This document shows, one piece after another, positions 1 to 8,521 of a stretch of DNA of 64,000 nt; the first letter of the stretch is position 1, and every line of letters starts with the position of its first letter. The stretch spans positions 1 to 64,000 of the forward strand of contig LXYP01000045.1 in the NCBI GenBank assembly GCA_001650955.1, written 5' to 3'. The translations under genes were made by a program, and so were the position numbers. The stretch comes from Sphingomonadales bacterium EhC05 (GTDB lineage: Bacteria > Pseudomonadota > Alphaproteobacteria > Sphingomonadales > Sphingomonadaceae). The notes under the pieces are model-generated. The model saw only the letters and a list, made by a program, of their open reading frames with translations, searched no databases and was not told the DNA's origin.

Positions 1-34
1 ATTGCGACGCCGCGATCAGGAGCCATCCACACCA

Positions 35-60
35 TCCGCTTTTGCGCCCTAAGCGGACAC
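35..60 (+). repeat. Hairpin repeat, copy A (AGCGGAC family)
   Basis: The arms TCCGCTT (35-41) and AAGCGGA (51-57) are complementary around a 9-base loop. The 26-base unit matches the reverse complement of 55701-55726 at 25 of 26 positions. Both copies lie in non-coding DNA near tRNA-associated insertions. Function unknown. Confidence 0.7.
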
Positions 61-143
61 TAGCCTGTAGGATAGACAGTGACAAAAAGGGCGATTGAGA
101 TTGCTCTCAACCGCCCATCTCCATTTCTGGAGTGTCAGCTTGG

Positions 144-326
144 TTATGCTCTACAATCGAGCCGTTCTTGAAGCCAATCTAACACTTCCTGCAACACCCA
201 ACCAACTCGGTTCGGGCCTAGCCGTACCCGCTTGGGGAACTTACCTGCCTTTTCCAATCTGGCTATGTGTTGTGGGCTGTATAATACCAACTCCCGTAAC
301 TCGACTTTTCCTATAATCCTCATCAT
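144..326 (-). CDS. AlpA-family DNA-binding regulator
   Basis: A protein of about 60 residues with the layout of AlpA-type winged helix-turn-helix proteins: an N-terminal strand (MRIIGK), a recognition-helix segment SPQHIARLEKAGKFPKRV, a GPNRVGWV wing and a final helix WLQERL. Family members act as excisionase-like or transcriptional regulators of integrated phage and island genes. The start was placed at the ATG ending at 326 because a GGAG Shine-Dalgarno (333-336) sits 6 bases upstream; a longer reading adds nine N-terminal residues without such a site. It stands alone beside tRNA-Asn, which supports a mobile-element origin. The family call is fairly firm; its target is unknown. Confidence 0.75.
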   Translation of the reverse strand: MMRIIGKVELRELVLYSPQHIARLEKAGKFPKRVRLGPNRVGWVLQEVLDWLQERLDCRA

Positions 327-606
327 AACGTTCTCCGTGATAGAGAGCGTCATGACGCCCTAGGGTTTGACAATTCCCATGGGAGCGAAGGTTGTATCAT
401 TAATTGATTTCGGTGCCAAATCGAGGTCGGCAACATCGCGATGAAGCAGACGGTATCAAAAACTCCACAAGCGATAAATTCATTCAACAACCAATAATTT
501 TAGGAATAGTGATTAAGAATAGGCCATTTAGATGATGGGCTAAATGGTGGGCTAATTTTTCCATTTAGAAAAAAATTCAATTATATCAGAGGTATATAAA
601 AGAAAA

Positions 607-681
607 TGGCTCCCCGAGTAGGATTCGAACCTACGACATTTCGATTAACAGTCGAACGCTCTACCGCTGAGCTATCGGGGA
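607..681 (-). tRNA. tRNA-Asn (GTT)
   Basis: Cloverleaf on the minus strand: acceptor TCCCCGA pairs with TCGGGGA, the D-arm contains AGCTCAGCGGTAGAGC, the anticodon loop is CTGTTAA giving GTT, and the T-arm carries GGTTCGAATCC. The 3' CCA is genomically encoded (607-609). Its 3' end faces the AlpA-containing DNA, as expected for an integration site. Confidence 0.97.
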
Positions 682-755
682 ACAGGCTCGATTGTGGACC
701 GAGACTCTTGTAGTGAAGCGCGCCTATAACAATGTCATTTGCGTCCCGCAAGCCA

Positions 756-1529
756 TCAAACGACAAATTGTTCCATTGCAATGCGATCATCCAATGCATG
801 TTCCGGATCAAACAGCATGGTGAGCGACTGGGCGCGGTCTATTGCGACTTTGACACTGCTTACATCGCGCACTTCCTGCTGGTCGCCAACCGCACTAACC
901 GGCCGTTTTTCGGGGTTGAGCACGCGGATATTGATTTCCATCTTGTCGGGCAATATCGCGCCTTTCCAGCGTCTCGGCCGGAATGGACTGATTGGCGTCA
1001 GGGCGAGGAGATTGCACGAAAGCGGAAGAATCGGGCCATTGGCCGAAAGATTATAAGCAGTGGATCCGGCCGGCGTTGCGATCAATACGCCATCGCACAC
1101 CAGTTCCTCCATCATGATCCGGCCATTGATCTCGATTTCCAGCTTGGCCGTCTGCCGGGTTTCCCGCAGCAGCGATACTTCATTGATTGCAGGCAAGGTG
1201 AAACTGGCACCGGAAATCGTTTCCACTTCCATTTTGAGCGGCTTGACCTTGAACGCACGGGCGGAGGTTAGACGCTCCATGAGGTCATCCATATGCCAGT
1301 TGTTCATCAGAAAACCGACGGTGCCCAGATTCATCCCGTATACCGGCATGATTTTTCGGCGGTTGAGCATCTGGTGCAATGTCTGGAGCATGAACCCATC
1401 GCCGCCAAGCACGACCGCGCGATCTGCTTCTTCGATAGGAACCCAGTCCACAAGGTCGTGCAATTTTTGGCCGGCTGCTTGGGCTTGGGGTGTCGGGGAC
1501 ACGATGAGTGCCCATTTTTCATTATTCAT
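756..1529 (-). CDS. nadK: NAD kinase
   Basis: Phosphorylates NAD to NADP in the cytosol using ATP or polyphosphate. The 257-residue protein is at the short end of the family, as usual in alphaproteobacteria. It shows the GGDG motif at residues 42-45 (catalytic Asp44), NLGTVGF at 67-73, an INEVSL segment near 115-120 and the second conserved motif DGVLIATPAGSTAYNLS at 146-162. The ATG start overlaps the moaA stop codon (ATGA), so translation is probably coupled to moaA. The 3' end runs towards tRNA-Asn with no clear terminator. Confidence 0.95.
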   Translation of the reverse strand: MNNEKWALIVSPTPQAQAAGQKLHDLVDWVPIEEADRAVVLGGDGFMLQTLHQMLNRRKIMPVYGMNLGTVGFLMNNWHMDDLMERLTSARAFKVKPLKMEVETISGASFTLPAINEVSLLRETRQTAKLEIEINGRIMMEELVCDGVLIATPAGSTAYNLSANGPILPLSCNLLALTPISPFRPRRWKGAILPDKMEINIRVLNPEKRPVSAVGDQQEVRDVSSVKVAIDRAQSLTMLFDPEHALDDRIAMEQFVV

Positions 1530-2512
1530 CCGCCGGTGACATTCATATGACGCTCCAATATCTCTGCGGACCCGTTAAGCTGAGCATTGAAATCGTGCCG
1601 CAGCGGTTTTAGCTTTAAAGCCTGCTGGAGCAGTTGGTCAACGGCAGTGATACCATCCTTGCGGATTGCGGCGCGCAGATCGACATGGGCATTATGGCCG
1701 AGACACATGAAAATCTTGCCGTCCGTCGTGAGGCGAAGCCGATTGCAGTCATCACAAAAATTGTTGCTGAGCGGTGTAATCATGCCCAGGCGCAAATCCA
1801 GTGGCTCTACGGATACATAGCGCGCCGGACCAGAACTGCGATGAGGGATTGGTTTGAGCGTATATTGATCGTTCAAGGGAGCCAGAAACTCTTCCGCCGA
1901 AATATGAGCCAAGGTTCGGTCAGCACCAACATCGCCAAGCGGCATGGTCTCGATTATTGTCAGGTCATGACCGTTAGCGGCACAAAATTCAGCCATTGGC
2001 AACAGATCGGCTTCATTGAAATTCCGCAAGGCGACCATATTGATTTTCACGGTAATACCGGCGGCTTTGGCTGCGGCGATTCCATCAACTACCGTCTCGA
2101 CTTTCGCGCCACGTGTGATCTCGCTAAATCGGTCAGGGTCCAGAGTGTCCATGCTGACGTTAATCCGTCGCACGGCATGATCGGCCAAATGGTCGGCATA
2201 TTCGGTCAGCAGCGAGCCATTGGTGGTCAATGTCAGCTCTTCAAGTTCGCCAGATTTCACTTTGCGGCCGAGACGTTGGATAACGTCTTTCATGTCTCGC
2301 CTGACAAGCGGTTCGCCGCCGGTCAGACGGATTTTCCGAATCCCGTGGCTGATGAACCGTTCTGCAATCAGGGTAATTTCTTCCAGTGACAGCAGTTCGC
2401 TTTTCGGCATGAAGGTCATTTTTTCCGACATGCAATATTGACAGCGGAAGTTGCAACGATCCGTGACCGATATCCTCAGATAGTCAATTTTTCGACCAAA
2501 GCCGTCTTGCAT
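1526..2512 (-). CDS. moaA: GTP 3',8-cyclase MoaA (molybdenum cofactor)
   Basis: Radical-SAM enzyme that converts GTP to 3',8-cyclo-7,8-dihydro-GTP, the first step of molybdenum cofactor synthesis. The N-terminal CNFRCQYC motif (Cys20, 24, 27) binds the SAM [4Fe-4S] cluster, and a TGGEPL segment follows. The C-terminal cluster cysteines are in CDDCNRLRL and FMC (about 253, 256, 270). The protein ends in Gly-Gly, the conserved MoaA tail that enters the active site. Length 328 is typical. It is the first gene of a two-gene unit with nadK, overlapping it by 4 bases; no other moa genes are nearby. Confidence 0.96.
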   Translation of the reverse strand: MQDGFGRKIDYLRISVTDRCNFRCQYCMSEKMTFMPKSELLSLEEITLIAERFISHGIRKIRLTGGEPLVRRDMKDVIQRLGRKVKSGELEELTLTTNGSLLTEYADHLADHAVRRINVSMDTLDPDRFSEITRGAKVETVVDGIAAAKAAGITVKINMVALRNFNEADLLPMAEFCAANGHDLTIIETMPLGDVGADRTLAHISAEEFLAPLNDQYTLKPIPHRSSGPARYVSVEPLDLRLGMITPLSNNFCDDCNRLRLTTDGKIFMCLGHNAHVDLRAAIRKDGITAVDQLLQQALKLKPLRHDFNAQLNGSAEILERHMNVTGG

Positions 2513-2695
2513 TATCTATCTCACCCTAAAATCAACCTATTTTCTAGCGATTACCGGCGATGCAAGCAACGGCATATAAAGATTTACCTGCTATAGAAAA
2601 AGATAGGAGCCATCTGTTTTCAACTCGCGGCATATCATGTTCGAAAGGAATTTATAGTTCATCCGTCCCACTTCTCGAAACTGGGTGAAGACCGT

Positions 2696-4696
2696 TTGAG
2701 AAACGTGTTTCTGCTGTCTTTTGACGACCGTGACCCGCTTGCAGCCCAAATATCGGCTTTTGGCTGGCGGGTCAGTGCTGCCCGTCGGGATGATAATCTC
2801 AAGACCCGTTTTCTATCTGCCCATGCGCTGATTGCCGTCATTGATGTTAGAGATGCAGATGGCCGGGGATTGCATGCGATTCAGGATCTCACGCCGCTTT
2901 CCGTCAAAGGCGGCTTTGCGATCATTGCGCTTGGGGATGAGACGAGTGATTCAGAGATCGCTCAAAAATGCTTGCGCAGCGGGGCCACTCATTTTCTCGA
3001 TATTGCGAACCCCCATGCCGATTTGCGATCGGCCATCGATTTTGCCTATCGATATGTTGAAAATGTTCGAGGAGGCGCCGAAGTCGTGCAAAGCTTCCAT
3101 AATATGTTCTCTGAGTCGGACGATGCGTGGTCCTATTCAACATCCGACTTGTCCAAAAATTGGGTGAGCGACCATTTGCAGCGACGTCTCCCATCCTATG
3201 ATTTCCAGCTCTATCCGATCACCGCGATCTATCGACAGCTTTCCAAGCGGGAACGTGGCCGGGCTCGCGGCGCAATGGGACGTCTGAAAGATGGCTCGGC
3301 GCAGGCGGCGGTTCCGCATGAGATCGATGGTGAACGGGTGATCCACCACCTCCATCAAACCGATGATCGCCTATATGGTCGGATCGAATATCTGGCGCCG
3401 GAAAATGCTGATAAGGATTGGACGGATCGCGATATCCTGTCGGGGCTTCGCAATTCATCCGCGGCTCGTGTTTGGATCAAGGATCGGCTGAGCTCCGGGA
3501 AACAAATTGGTCTGATCGCCCTAGGTCTGAAAAATTTCCGCACAATCAACGCCGCCTTCGGTCGTTTGATCGGAGACCAATTGTTGCGGGTCATCGGTCA
3601 GAGACTGATGAGCGAAACCAATCGCCAGAATGTGGATGAATGTCTTGTCTCGCGATTTGACGGTCAGAATTTCCTGATTTCAATCGCTTTGGAGAACGAC
3701 CAGAGCCCGATTGCGGACCTCGCGGAACATCTTTTGCAGTCCGTTTTCGCACCTGTCGAAATCAATGGACGAAATATCCAGATGATTGCTCGTGCAGGCA
3801 TTGCGTTGAGTATTGATTCTCGAGATGAAGGCCTGCTGCTGCGCAGAGTGAGCTTGGCCTTGGCGGAAGCCATCGCTGCAGATGCGGTATTGCTCAAGGT
3901 CAACAGTGCTTCGGATGCCGATGTTGCGCTCGAACATCAATTGGAAGAGCAGTTGGCCGAAGCGATTGATCGGGGTGACATCGTTGTCGCATTTCAACCA
4001 CAAATGAAGGTGGAAACAGGTCAATTGGTCGGTGCGGAAGCGCTCGCCCGCTGGGATCATCCTGAATATGGCCTGCTGGGAGCTGCAACGCTTTTTGCTG
4101 TCGCCGAACGTGCCGGTCTAATGGCCCAACTTTCGATGCATATTCACCGCCGCGCACTTTCCGAAGCCGCGCAATGGCCCGATAGCCTGTCCTTCCTGAG
4201 GCTTTCGATAAATACGACAGCTATTGATTTGGCAGCGCCCGGCTTCGTCGAACAGATCTTGGATCAGGTCGCAGAATCTGGCTTCCCACGAGATCGCCTG
4301 ACTTTGGAGATCACCGAATCTGAACTGATCGGCGACATGGCCAATTCAGTATATAAATTGTCTCAACTCCGAGAGCGGGGAGTTCGGATCGCGATTGATG
4401 ACTTTGGCACGGGCTATAGCAGTCTTGCCTATCTCAAGGAGCTACCGCTGGACTATTTGAAAATCGACAGCGGTTTGACTGGAGATATTGGCGGGTCTGC
4501 GAAAGACCGGGTGGTCGTCCGCTCGATCATCAATATGGCGCATAGTCTCGATCTTTTGGTCATCGCGGAAGGCGTCGAAACGGAAGCCCAACTGGAACTT
4601 CTGGCCGCGCAGAATTGCGAATATTATCAGGGGTTCCTGCGATCCAGCCCGCTCCCGCCAGAGGAATTTGAAATTTTTGCCCTGCGCAGCAATTAG
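2696..4696 (+). CDS. EAL-domain c-di-GMP phosphodiesterase with degenerate GGDEF
   Basis: The protein has about 666 residues and three parts. An N-terminal ~130-residue receiver-like fold begins FLLSFDDRD but lacks a clear phospho-acceptor context. A central GGDEF-like domain carries FDGQNF where GGDEF should be, so cyclase activity is unlikely. The C-terminal EAL domain keeps EALARWDH, the metal-site Asn in SINTTAID, EITESE, DDFGTGYSS, LKIDSGL and EGVETEAQ, so it should hydrolyse c-di-GMP. No membrane segment is seen. The TTG at 2696 is the only reasonable start in frame, with a weak GGGTGAAG upstream. Its stop overlaps the convergent mfd end by 4 bases. The 183 bases upstream (2513-2695) separate it from divergent moaA and hold promoters only. 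Confidence 0.88.
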   Translation: MRNVFLLSFDDRDPLAAQISAFGWRVSAARRDDNLKTRFLSAHALIAVIDVRDADGRGLHAIQDLTPLSVKGGFAIIALGDETSDSEIAQKCLRSGATHFLDIANPHADLRSAIDFAYRYVENVRGGAEVVQSFHNMFSESDDAWSYSTSDLSKNWVSDHLQRRLPSYDFQLYPITAIYRQLSKRERGRARGAMGRLKDGSAQAAVPHEIDGERVIHHLHQTDDRLYGRIEYLAPENADKDWTDRDILSGLRNSSAARVWIKDRLSSGKQIGLIALGLKNFRTINAAFGRLIGDQLLRVIGQRLMSETNRQNVDECLVSRFDGQNFLISIALENDQSPIADLAEHLLQSVFAPVEINGRNIQMIARAGIALSIDSRDEGLLLRRVSLALAEAIAADAVLLKVNSASDADVALEHQLEEQLAEAIDRGDIVVAFQPQMKVETGQLVGAEALARWDHPEYGLLGAATLFAVAERAGLMAQLSMHIHRRALSEAAQWPDSLSFLRLSINTTAIDLAAPGFVEQILDQVAESGFPRDRLTLEITESELIGDMANSVYKLSQLRERGVRIAIDDFGTGYSSLAYLKELPLDYLKIDSGLTGDIGGSAKDRVVVRSIINMAHSLDLLVIAEGVETEAQLELLAAQNCEYYQGFLRSSPLPPEEFEIFALRSN

Positions 4697-7600
4697 GCGA
4701 TTTGCTTGCCCGCCAGTTTGGACAAGCCGGTTGTCAACTGGGTCAGGCCATGGAGCCTTGATTTGGGATCACGCCATTTCCGTTCAATGAACAGCTTGTT
4801 GTCCGGACGAATGCGGGCAGTCCCTTTCAACCGCTCCACATAAGAGAGCAGCCCGGGAACATTAGGAAATTTGTCTTTGTGGAAGCTGACCAAGGCTCCG
4901 CGTGGACCCATTTCAATCTTTGAAATACGGGCTTTGACGCAGTTCATCTTGATCTGCATCAACTTGAGAAGATTATCCGTTTCTACAGGTAGATCGCCAA
5001 ATCGATCAATCATTTCGGCCGCAAAAGACTCTATTTCGGGCAGAGTTTTGAGGCCGTTCATCCGGCGGTAGAGACCCATGCGAAGCGAAAGGTCGGGCAC
5101 ATATTTTTCGGGGATCAATATGGGAGCGTCGACCGTGATCTGCGGCGAGAAGCCATCGGTGTCGGCTTCGAGTCCGGCCCCTTTGGCCTTCGCCTCGAGG
5201 ATCGCATCCTCCAGCATCGATTGATAGAGTTCAAACCCGACTTCACGGATATGCCCGGATTGTTCGTCGCCGAGAAGATTGCCGGCACCGCGAATATCAA
5301 GATCGTGACTGGCAAGTTCAAATCCGGCACCCAGACTGTCAAGGTCGCCAAGTATTTTTAGCCGTTTCTCGGCTTTTTCCGTAATGATCCGGTCTTTTGG
5401 GGTGACCATATAGGCATAGGCCCGCGTTTTGGATCGTCCGACCCGTCCGCGCAGCTGGTAAAGCTGGGCGAGACCAAAGCGATCCGCGCGATGGATGATC
5501 AATGTATTGGCGCTCGGGATATCGAGGCCACTTTCGACAATGGTCGTGGCCAATAGAACATCATATTTGCGGTCGTAGAAAGCGGACATCCGTTCCTCGA
5601 CCGTGGCCGGTGCCATTTGTCCATGGGCAATCACATAGTTGATTTCCGGTGCATATTCCTTCAGAAATTCTTCGATATCCGGCAGGTCTGCGATGCGCGG
5701 GACCACGATGAAGGATTGTCCGCCGCGATAATGTTCGCGCAGTAGCGCTTCTCGCAGCGGAATTGGATCCCACGGCATTACATAAGTTCGTACGGCAAGC
5801 CGATCGACGGGTGGTGTCTGGATAACCGACAATTCCCTCAAGCCGGTCATTGCCATTTGCAAAGTCCGCGGTATCGGCGTGGCGGTCAGCGTGAGGACGT
5901 GCACATCCGCCTTCAACGCCTTGAGGCGCTCTTTGTGAGTTACGCCAAAGCGTTGTTCCTCATCAACGATGATCAATCCCAGTCGCTGAAACGCGATGGA
6001 TTTCGCGATCAGTGCATGCGTTCCGATAACGATATCGACCTCACCACTGGTTAGCTGTTCGCGGGTCTTTTTCGCCTCGGCTGCGGGAACCAGACGAGAT
6101 AGACGTCCAATTTTGATCGGAAAGGGACGAAATCGTTCTTCGAAATTGGTGAAATGCTGGCGCGCCAGAAGGGTTGTCGGGGCAATGATCGCGACCTGCA
6201 TACCGGCCATCGCGGCGGCAAAGGCGGCACGCATGGCGACTTCGGTTTTGCCAAAGCCGACATCGCCACAGACGAGCCTGTCCATGGCTTGACCTGATGC
6301 CATGTCACCAAGCACTTCTTCAATCGCCTGCTGCTGGTCATCGGTTTCCTGATAGGGAAAGCGGTCGACAAATCCGGCCATTTCGCTGGCCTCGATCCGC
6401 GCCGGATTGGCAGGTTGCAGAGCCCTGGCCGCAGCTGTTTTGAGCAGCTCATGCGCAATCGCACGAATACGCTCTTTCAGTTTCGATTTGCGGCGCTGCC
6501 AGCCTTCTCCGCCCAGTCGGTCGAGGACAACACTATCACCGCCATCTCCGTAGCGACTGAGCACGTCGATATTCTCAACCGGCACATATAATTTGTCGCC
6601 GCCCGCATATTTGAGATGCACACAATCATGCGGGCTTTCCCCCACAGGAATGGATACGATCCCTTCGTAAAGGCCGATACCATGTTCGAGATGAACCACC
6701 AGATCGCCCTGACCAAGTGCCGACAATTCTTCGATAAAGGCATCGCTGCTTTTGCGGCGTTTGGATTTTCTCACCAATCGGTCGCCAAAAATATCCTGTT
6801 CCGTCAGTAACGACAGACTTTCGGTGCGGAAACCTGACGACAGCGGCAATATTGTCAGAACGATCGCACTATCGGAAGAGAGGCAGGAGTCCCAGTCGTC
6901 GCACAGAGCCGGTGCTTTGACGTCATAATCCTTCAACAGGTCAAACAGCCGTGCTCTCGATCCTTTGCTATAGCTCGCGACAATTGCTTTGGAGCCGGTT
7001 TTCACAAGACTGTTGAGATGGGCACCGAGCGCTTGATATATATTTTCGTTTCGGGCTCTTTCAGGCGAAAAATCGCGCGGCGATGAAACGGACAAAGAGG
7101 CGACCGATTCCGACTCCGGCTCATCAAACTCACTCAGCAGATGAATGGGTGAATCATTCTGCTGTGACGCCCATTCATCGACGGTCAAATATAGGGATTC
7201 AGGTGCAAGCGGTCGGTAGCTTGAGAGATTGGCTTTGTCGGCCTCGATCCGATTTTTATAATAGTCGGCAATTCCGGAAAACTGTGCATCGATCGCGGCG
7301 GAGCTTGCAGTGTCGCGTAAAATGGTCGTCTTCTCGTCGAAAAAATCGAAGATTGTTGCAAGACTGTCTTCGAGCAACGGAAGCCAATGTTCCATTCCGG
7401 CCAGTCGGCGGCCTTCGGATATTGACTGATAGAGCGGATCGCCGGTTGCCACTGCACCAAAAAGATCGCGATAGCGGGTGCGAAACCGGGTAATGCTCGC
7501 GTCGTCCAGCAGGAATTCCGATACCGGGAGCAGATCAAAGCCGTCGATATTGCCGACCGTGCGCTGATCATTAGGATCAAACTGACGCAAGGTCTCAATT

Positions 7601-8163
7601 TCATCCCCGAACAGGTCGATCCGGAGCGGCAGTTCAGCGCCGGGAGGGAATAGATCGATCAACCCACCACGGGCTGCAAACTCGCCACTATCGGCCACAG
7701 TATCGACGCGCACGAAGCCGTTGGCATAAAGGAAAGAGATCAACTTTTCCTGCTCGATAATGGTGCCGGGTTCCAATCGGGTCACCAGTTCCCGAACCCG
7801 ATCAGGCTGCAATACTCGCTGAGTTACAGCGTTGACGGTTGTCACAACCAACAGCGGTCCTTCATGCGGCGCGGCAATCGCGGCCAGTGCTGCTAGACGG
7901 TCTGCACTTGTATGAATGGCCGGGGATGCGCGGTCATATGGCAAACAATCCCAAGCCGGAAATTCAATGATTCGCAAATCAGGATCAAAGAATCGGGCAG
8001 CCGATGCAATCGCGCTCATCGTCGCATCATCGGTCGCGATATAGATCGTCCGACTATCTGAATCCGTGGCTATTTCCGACAGGCACAGCGGACGATAGCC
8101 AGCAGGCACACCTGCCAGCGTCATCCCGGTACTCGAGGCACTTAGTCTATCTATGAATTTCAT
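4693..8163 (-). CDS. mfd: Transcription-repair coupling factor Mfd
   Basis: Large (1156 residues) DNA translocase that displaces stalled RNA polymerase and recruits UvrA. The order is the UvrB-homology region, the RNA-polymerase-interacting region (LVVHLEHGIGLYEG ... GDKLYVPVENIDVLSRY), an SF2 helicase core with CGDVGFGKTEVAMR (Walker A), the DEEQRFGV box, TATPIPRTLQ, GLDIPSANTLII and QLRGRVGRS, then the TRG segment shared with RecG and the C-terminal D7 domain. Length and motifs are complete. It lies 32 bases downstream of sdhE on the same strand and is probably co-transcribed with it. Confidence 0.97.
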   Translation of the reverse strand: MKFIDRLSASSTGMTLAGVPAGYRPLCLSEIATDSDSRTIYIATDDATMSAIASAARFFDPDLRIIEFPAWDCLPYDRASPAIHTSADRLAALAAIAAPHEGPLLVVTTVNAVTQRVLQPDRVRELVTRLEPGTIIEQEKLISFLYANGFVRVDTVADSGEFAARGGLIDLFPPGAELPLRIDLFGDEIETLRQFDPNDQRTVGNIDGFDLLPVSEFLLDDASITRFRTRYRDLFGAVATGDPLYQSISEGRRLAGMEHWLPLLEDSLATIFDFFDEKTTILRDTASSAAIDAQFSGIADYYKNRIEADKANLSSYRPLAPESLYLTVDEWASQQNDSPIHLLSEFDEPESESVASLSVSSPRDFSPERARNENIYQALGAHLNSLVKTGSKAIVASYSKGSRARLFDLLKDYDVKAPALCDDWDSCLSSDSAIVLTILPLSSGFRTESLSLLTEQDIFGDRLVRKSKRRKSSDAFIEELSALGQGDLVVHLEHGIGLYEGIVSIPVGESPHDCVHLKYAGGDKLYVPVENIDVLSRYGDGGDSVVLDRLGGEGWQRRKSKLKERIRAIAHELLKTAAARALQPANPARIEASEMAGFVDRFPYQETDDQQQAIEEVLGDMASGQAMDRLVCGDVGFGKTEVAMRAAFAAAMAGMQVAIIAPTTLLARQHFTNFEERFRPFPIKIGRLSRLVPAAEAKKTREQLTSGEVDIVIGTHALIAKSIAFQRLGLIIVDEEQRFGVTHKERLKALKADVHVLTLTATPIPRTLQMAMTGLRELSVIQTPPVDRLAVRTYVMPWDPIPLREALLREHYRGGQSFIVVPRIADLPDIEEFLKEYAPEINYVIAHGQMAPATVEERMSAFYDRKYDVLLATTIVESGLDIPSANTLIIHRADRFGLAQLYQLRGRVGRSKTRAYAYMVTPKDRIITEKAEKRLKILGDLDSLGAGFELASHDLDIRGAGNLLGDEQSGHIREVGFELYQSMLEDAILEAKAKGAGLEADTDGFSPQITVDAPILIPEKYVPDLSLRMGLYRRMNGLKTLPEIESFAAEMIDRFGDLPVETDNLLKLMQIKMNCVKARISKIEMGPRGALVSFHKDKFPNVPGLLSYVERLKGTARIRPDNKLFIERKWRDPKSRLHGLTQLTTGLSKLAGKQIA

Positions 8164-8195
8164 CTAAAAAAGCTTTTGAGTCAGTAATTTAAGGG

Positions 8196-8462
8196 TCATT
8201 TTGTGGCATCAATGAAGTCTAGCTGCTGCATCGCATCCATCTGTTTGCCCTTGAACTGTTCCGGAACAGGCAGCGTTCCAATCGCCCAAGCCATGACATC
8301 GACATCGTCATGCGACAGCAGGGCTTCGAACCATTCCATCTCCTCCTCGGTCCAAGTTTGACCATAGCGATCGAAAAAACCACCGATCATGAAGTCGGCT
8401 TCCCGAGTGCCGCGATGCCACGCGCGAAATTGCAGCCGTTTCAGCTTTATATCGCGTTCCAT
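8196..8462 (-). CDS. sdhE: FAD assembly factor SdhE
   Basis: Small (88 residues) protein of the SdhE/YgfY/Sdh5 family, which promotes covalent flavinylation of succinate dehydrogenase subunit SdhA. The defining RGxxE motif is RGTRE at 17-21, followed by the helix-rich YGQTWTEEEMEWFEALLSH segment typical of the family. It sits immediately upstream of mfd and is divergent from recG with only 59 bases between the start codons, so the promoters of both units share that interval. Confidence 0.93.
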   Translation of the reverse strand: MERDIKLKRLQFRAWHRGTREADFMIGGFFDRYGQTWTEEEMEWFEALLSHDDVDVMAWAIGTLPVPEQFKGKQMDAMQQLDFIDATK

Positions 8463-8521
8463 ATCCGATGCTCCAACTTGGCTGGCATATTGAGCCAGCG
8501 AGGGTATAAAGGCGGATAGAC

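Larger units (their letters stand above)
1..606. mobile_element. Probable edge of a genomic island at tRNA-Asn
   Basis: This stretch lies directly against the 3' end of tRNA-Asn, a common integration target for tyrosine recombinases. It holds one small AlpA-type regulator gene, a hairpin repeat at 35-60 and otherwise AT-rich sequence without genes (327-606 and 1-143 show no convincing ORF). AlpA-like excisionase/regulator proteins are characteristic of P4-like satellite phages and islands. No integrase is visible, so it would have to lie left of the window. The island interpretation is inference; the boundary has not been established by a matching repeat. Confidence 0.4.

Noticed and set aside
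1634-2389. A 251-codon open frame on the plus strand opposite moaA
   Set aside because: Antisense shadow; moaA is complete with all Cys motifs and Gly-Gly tail.
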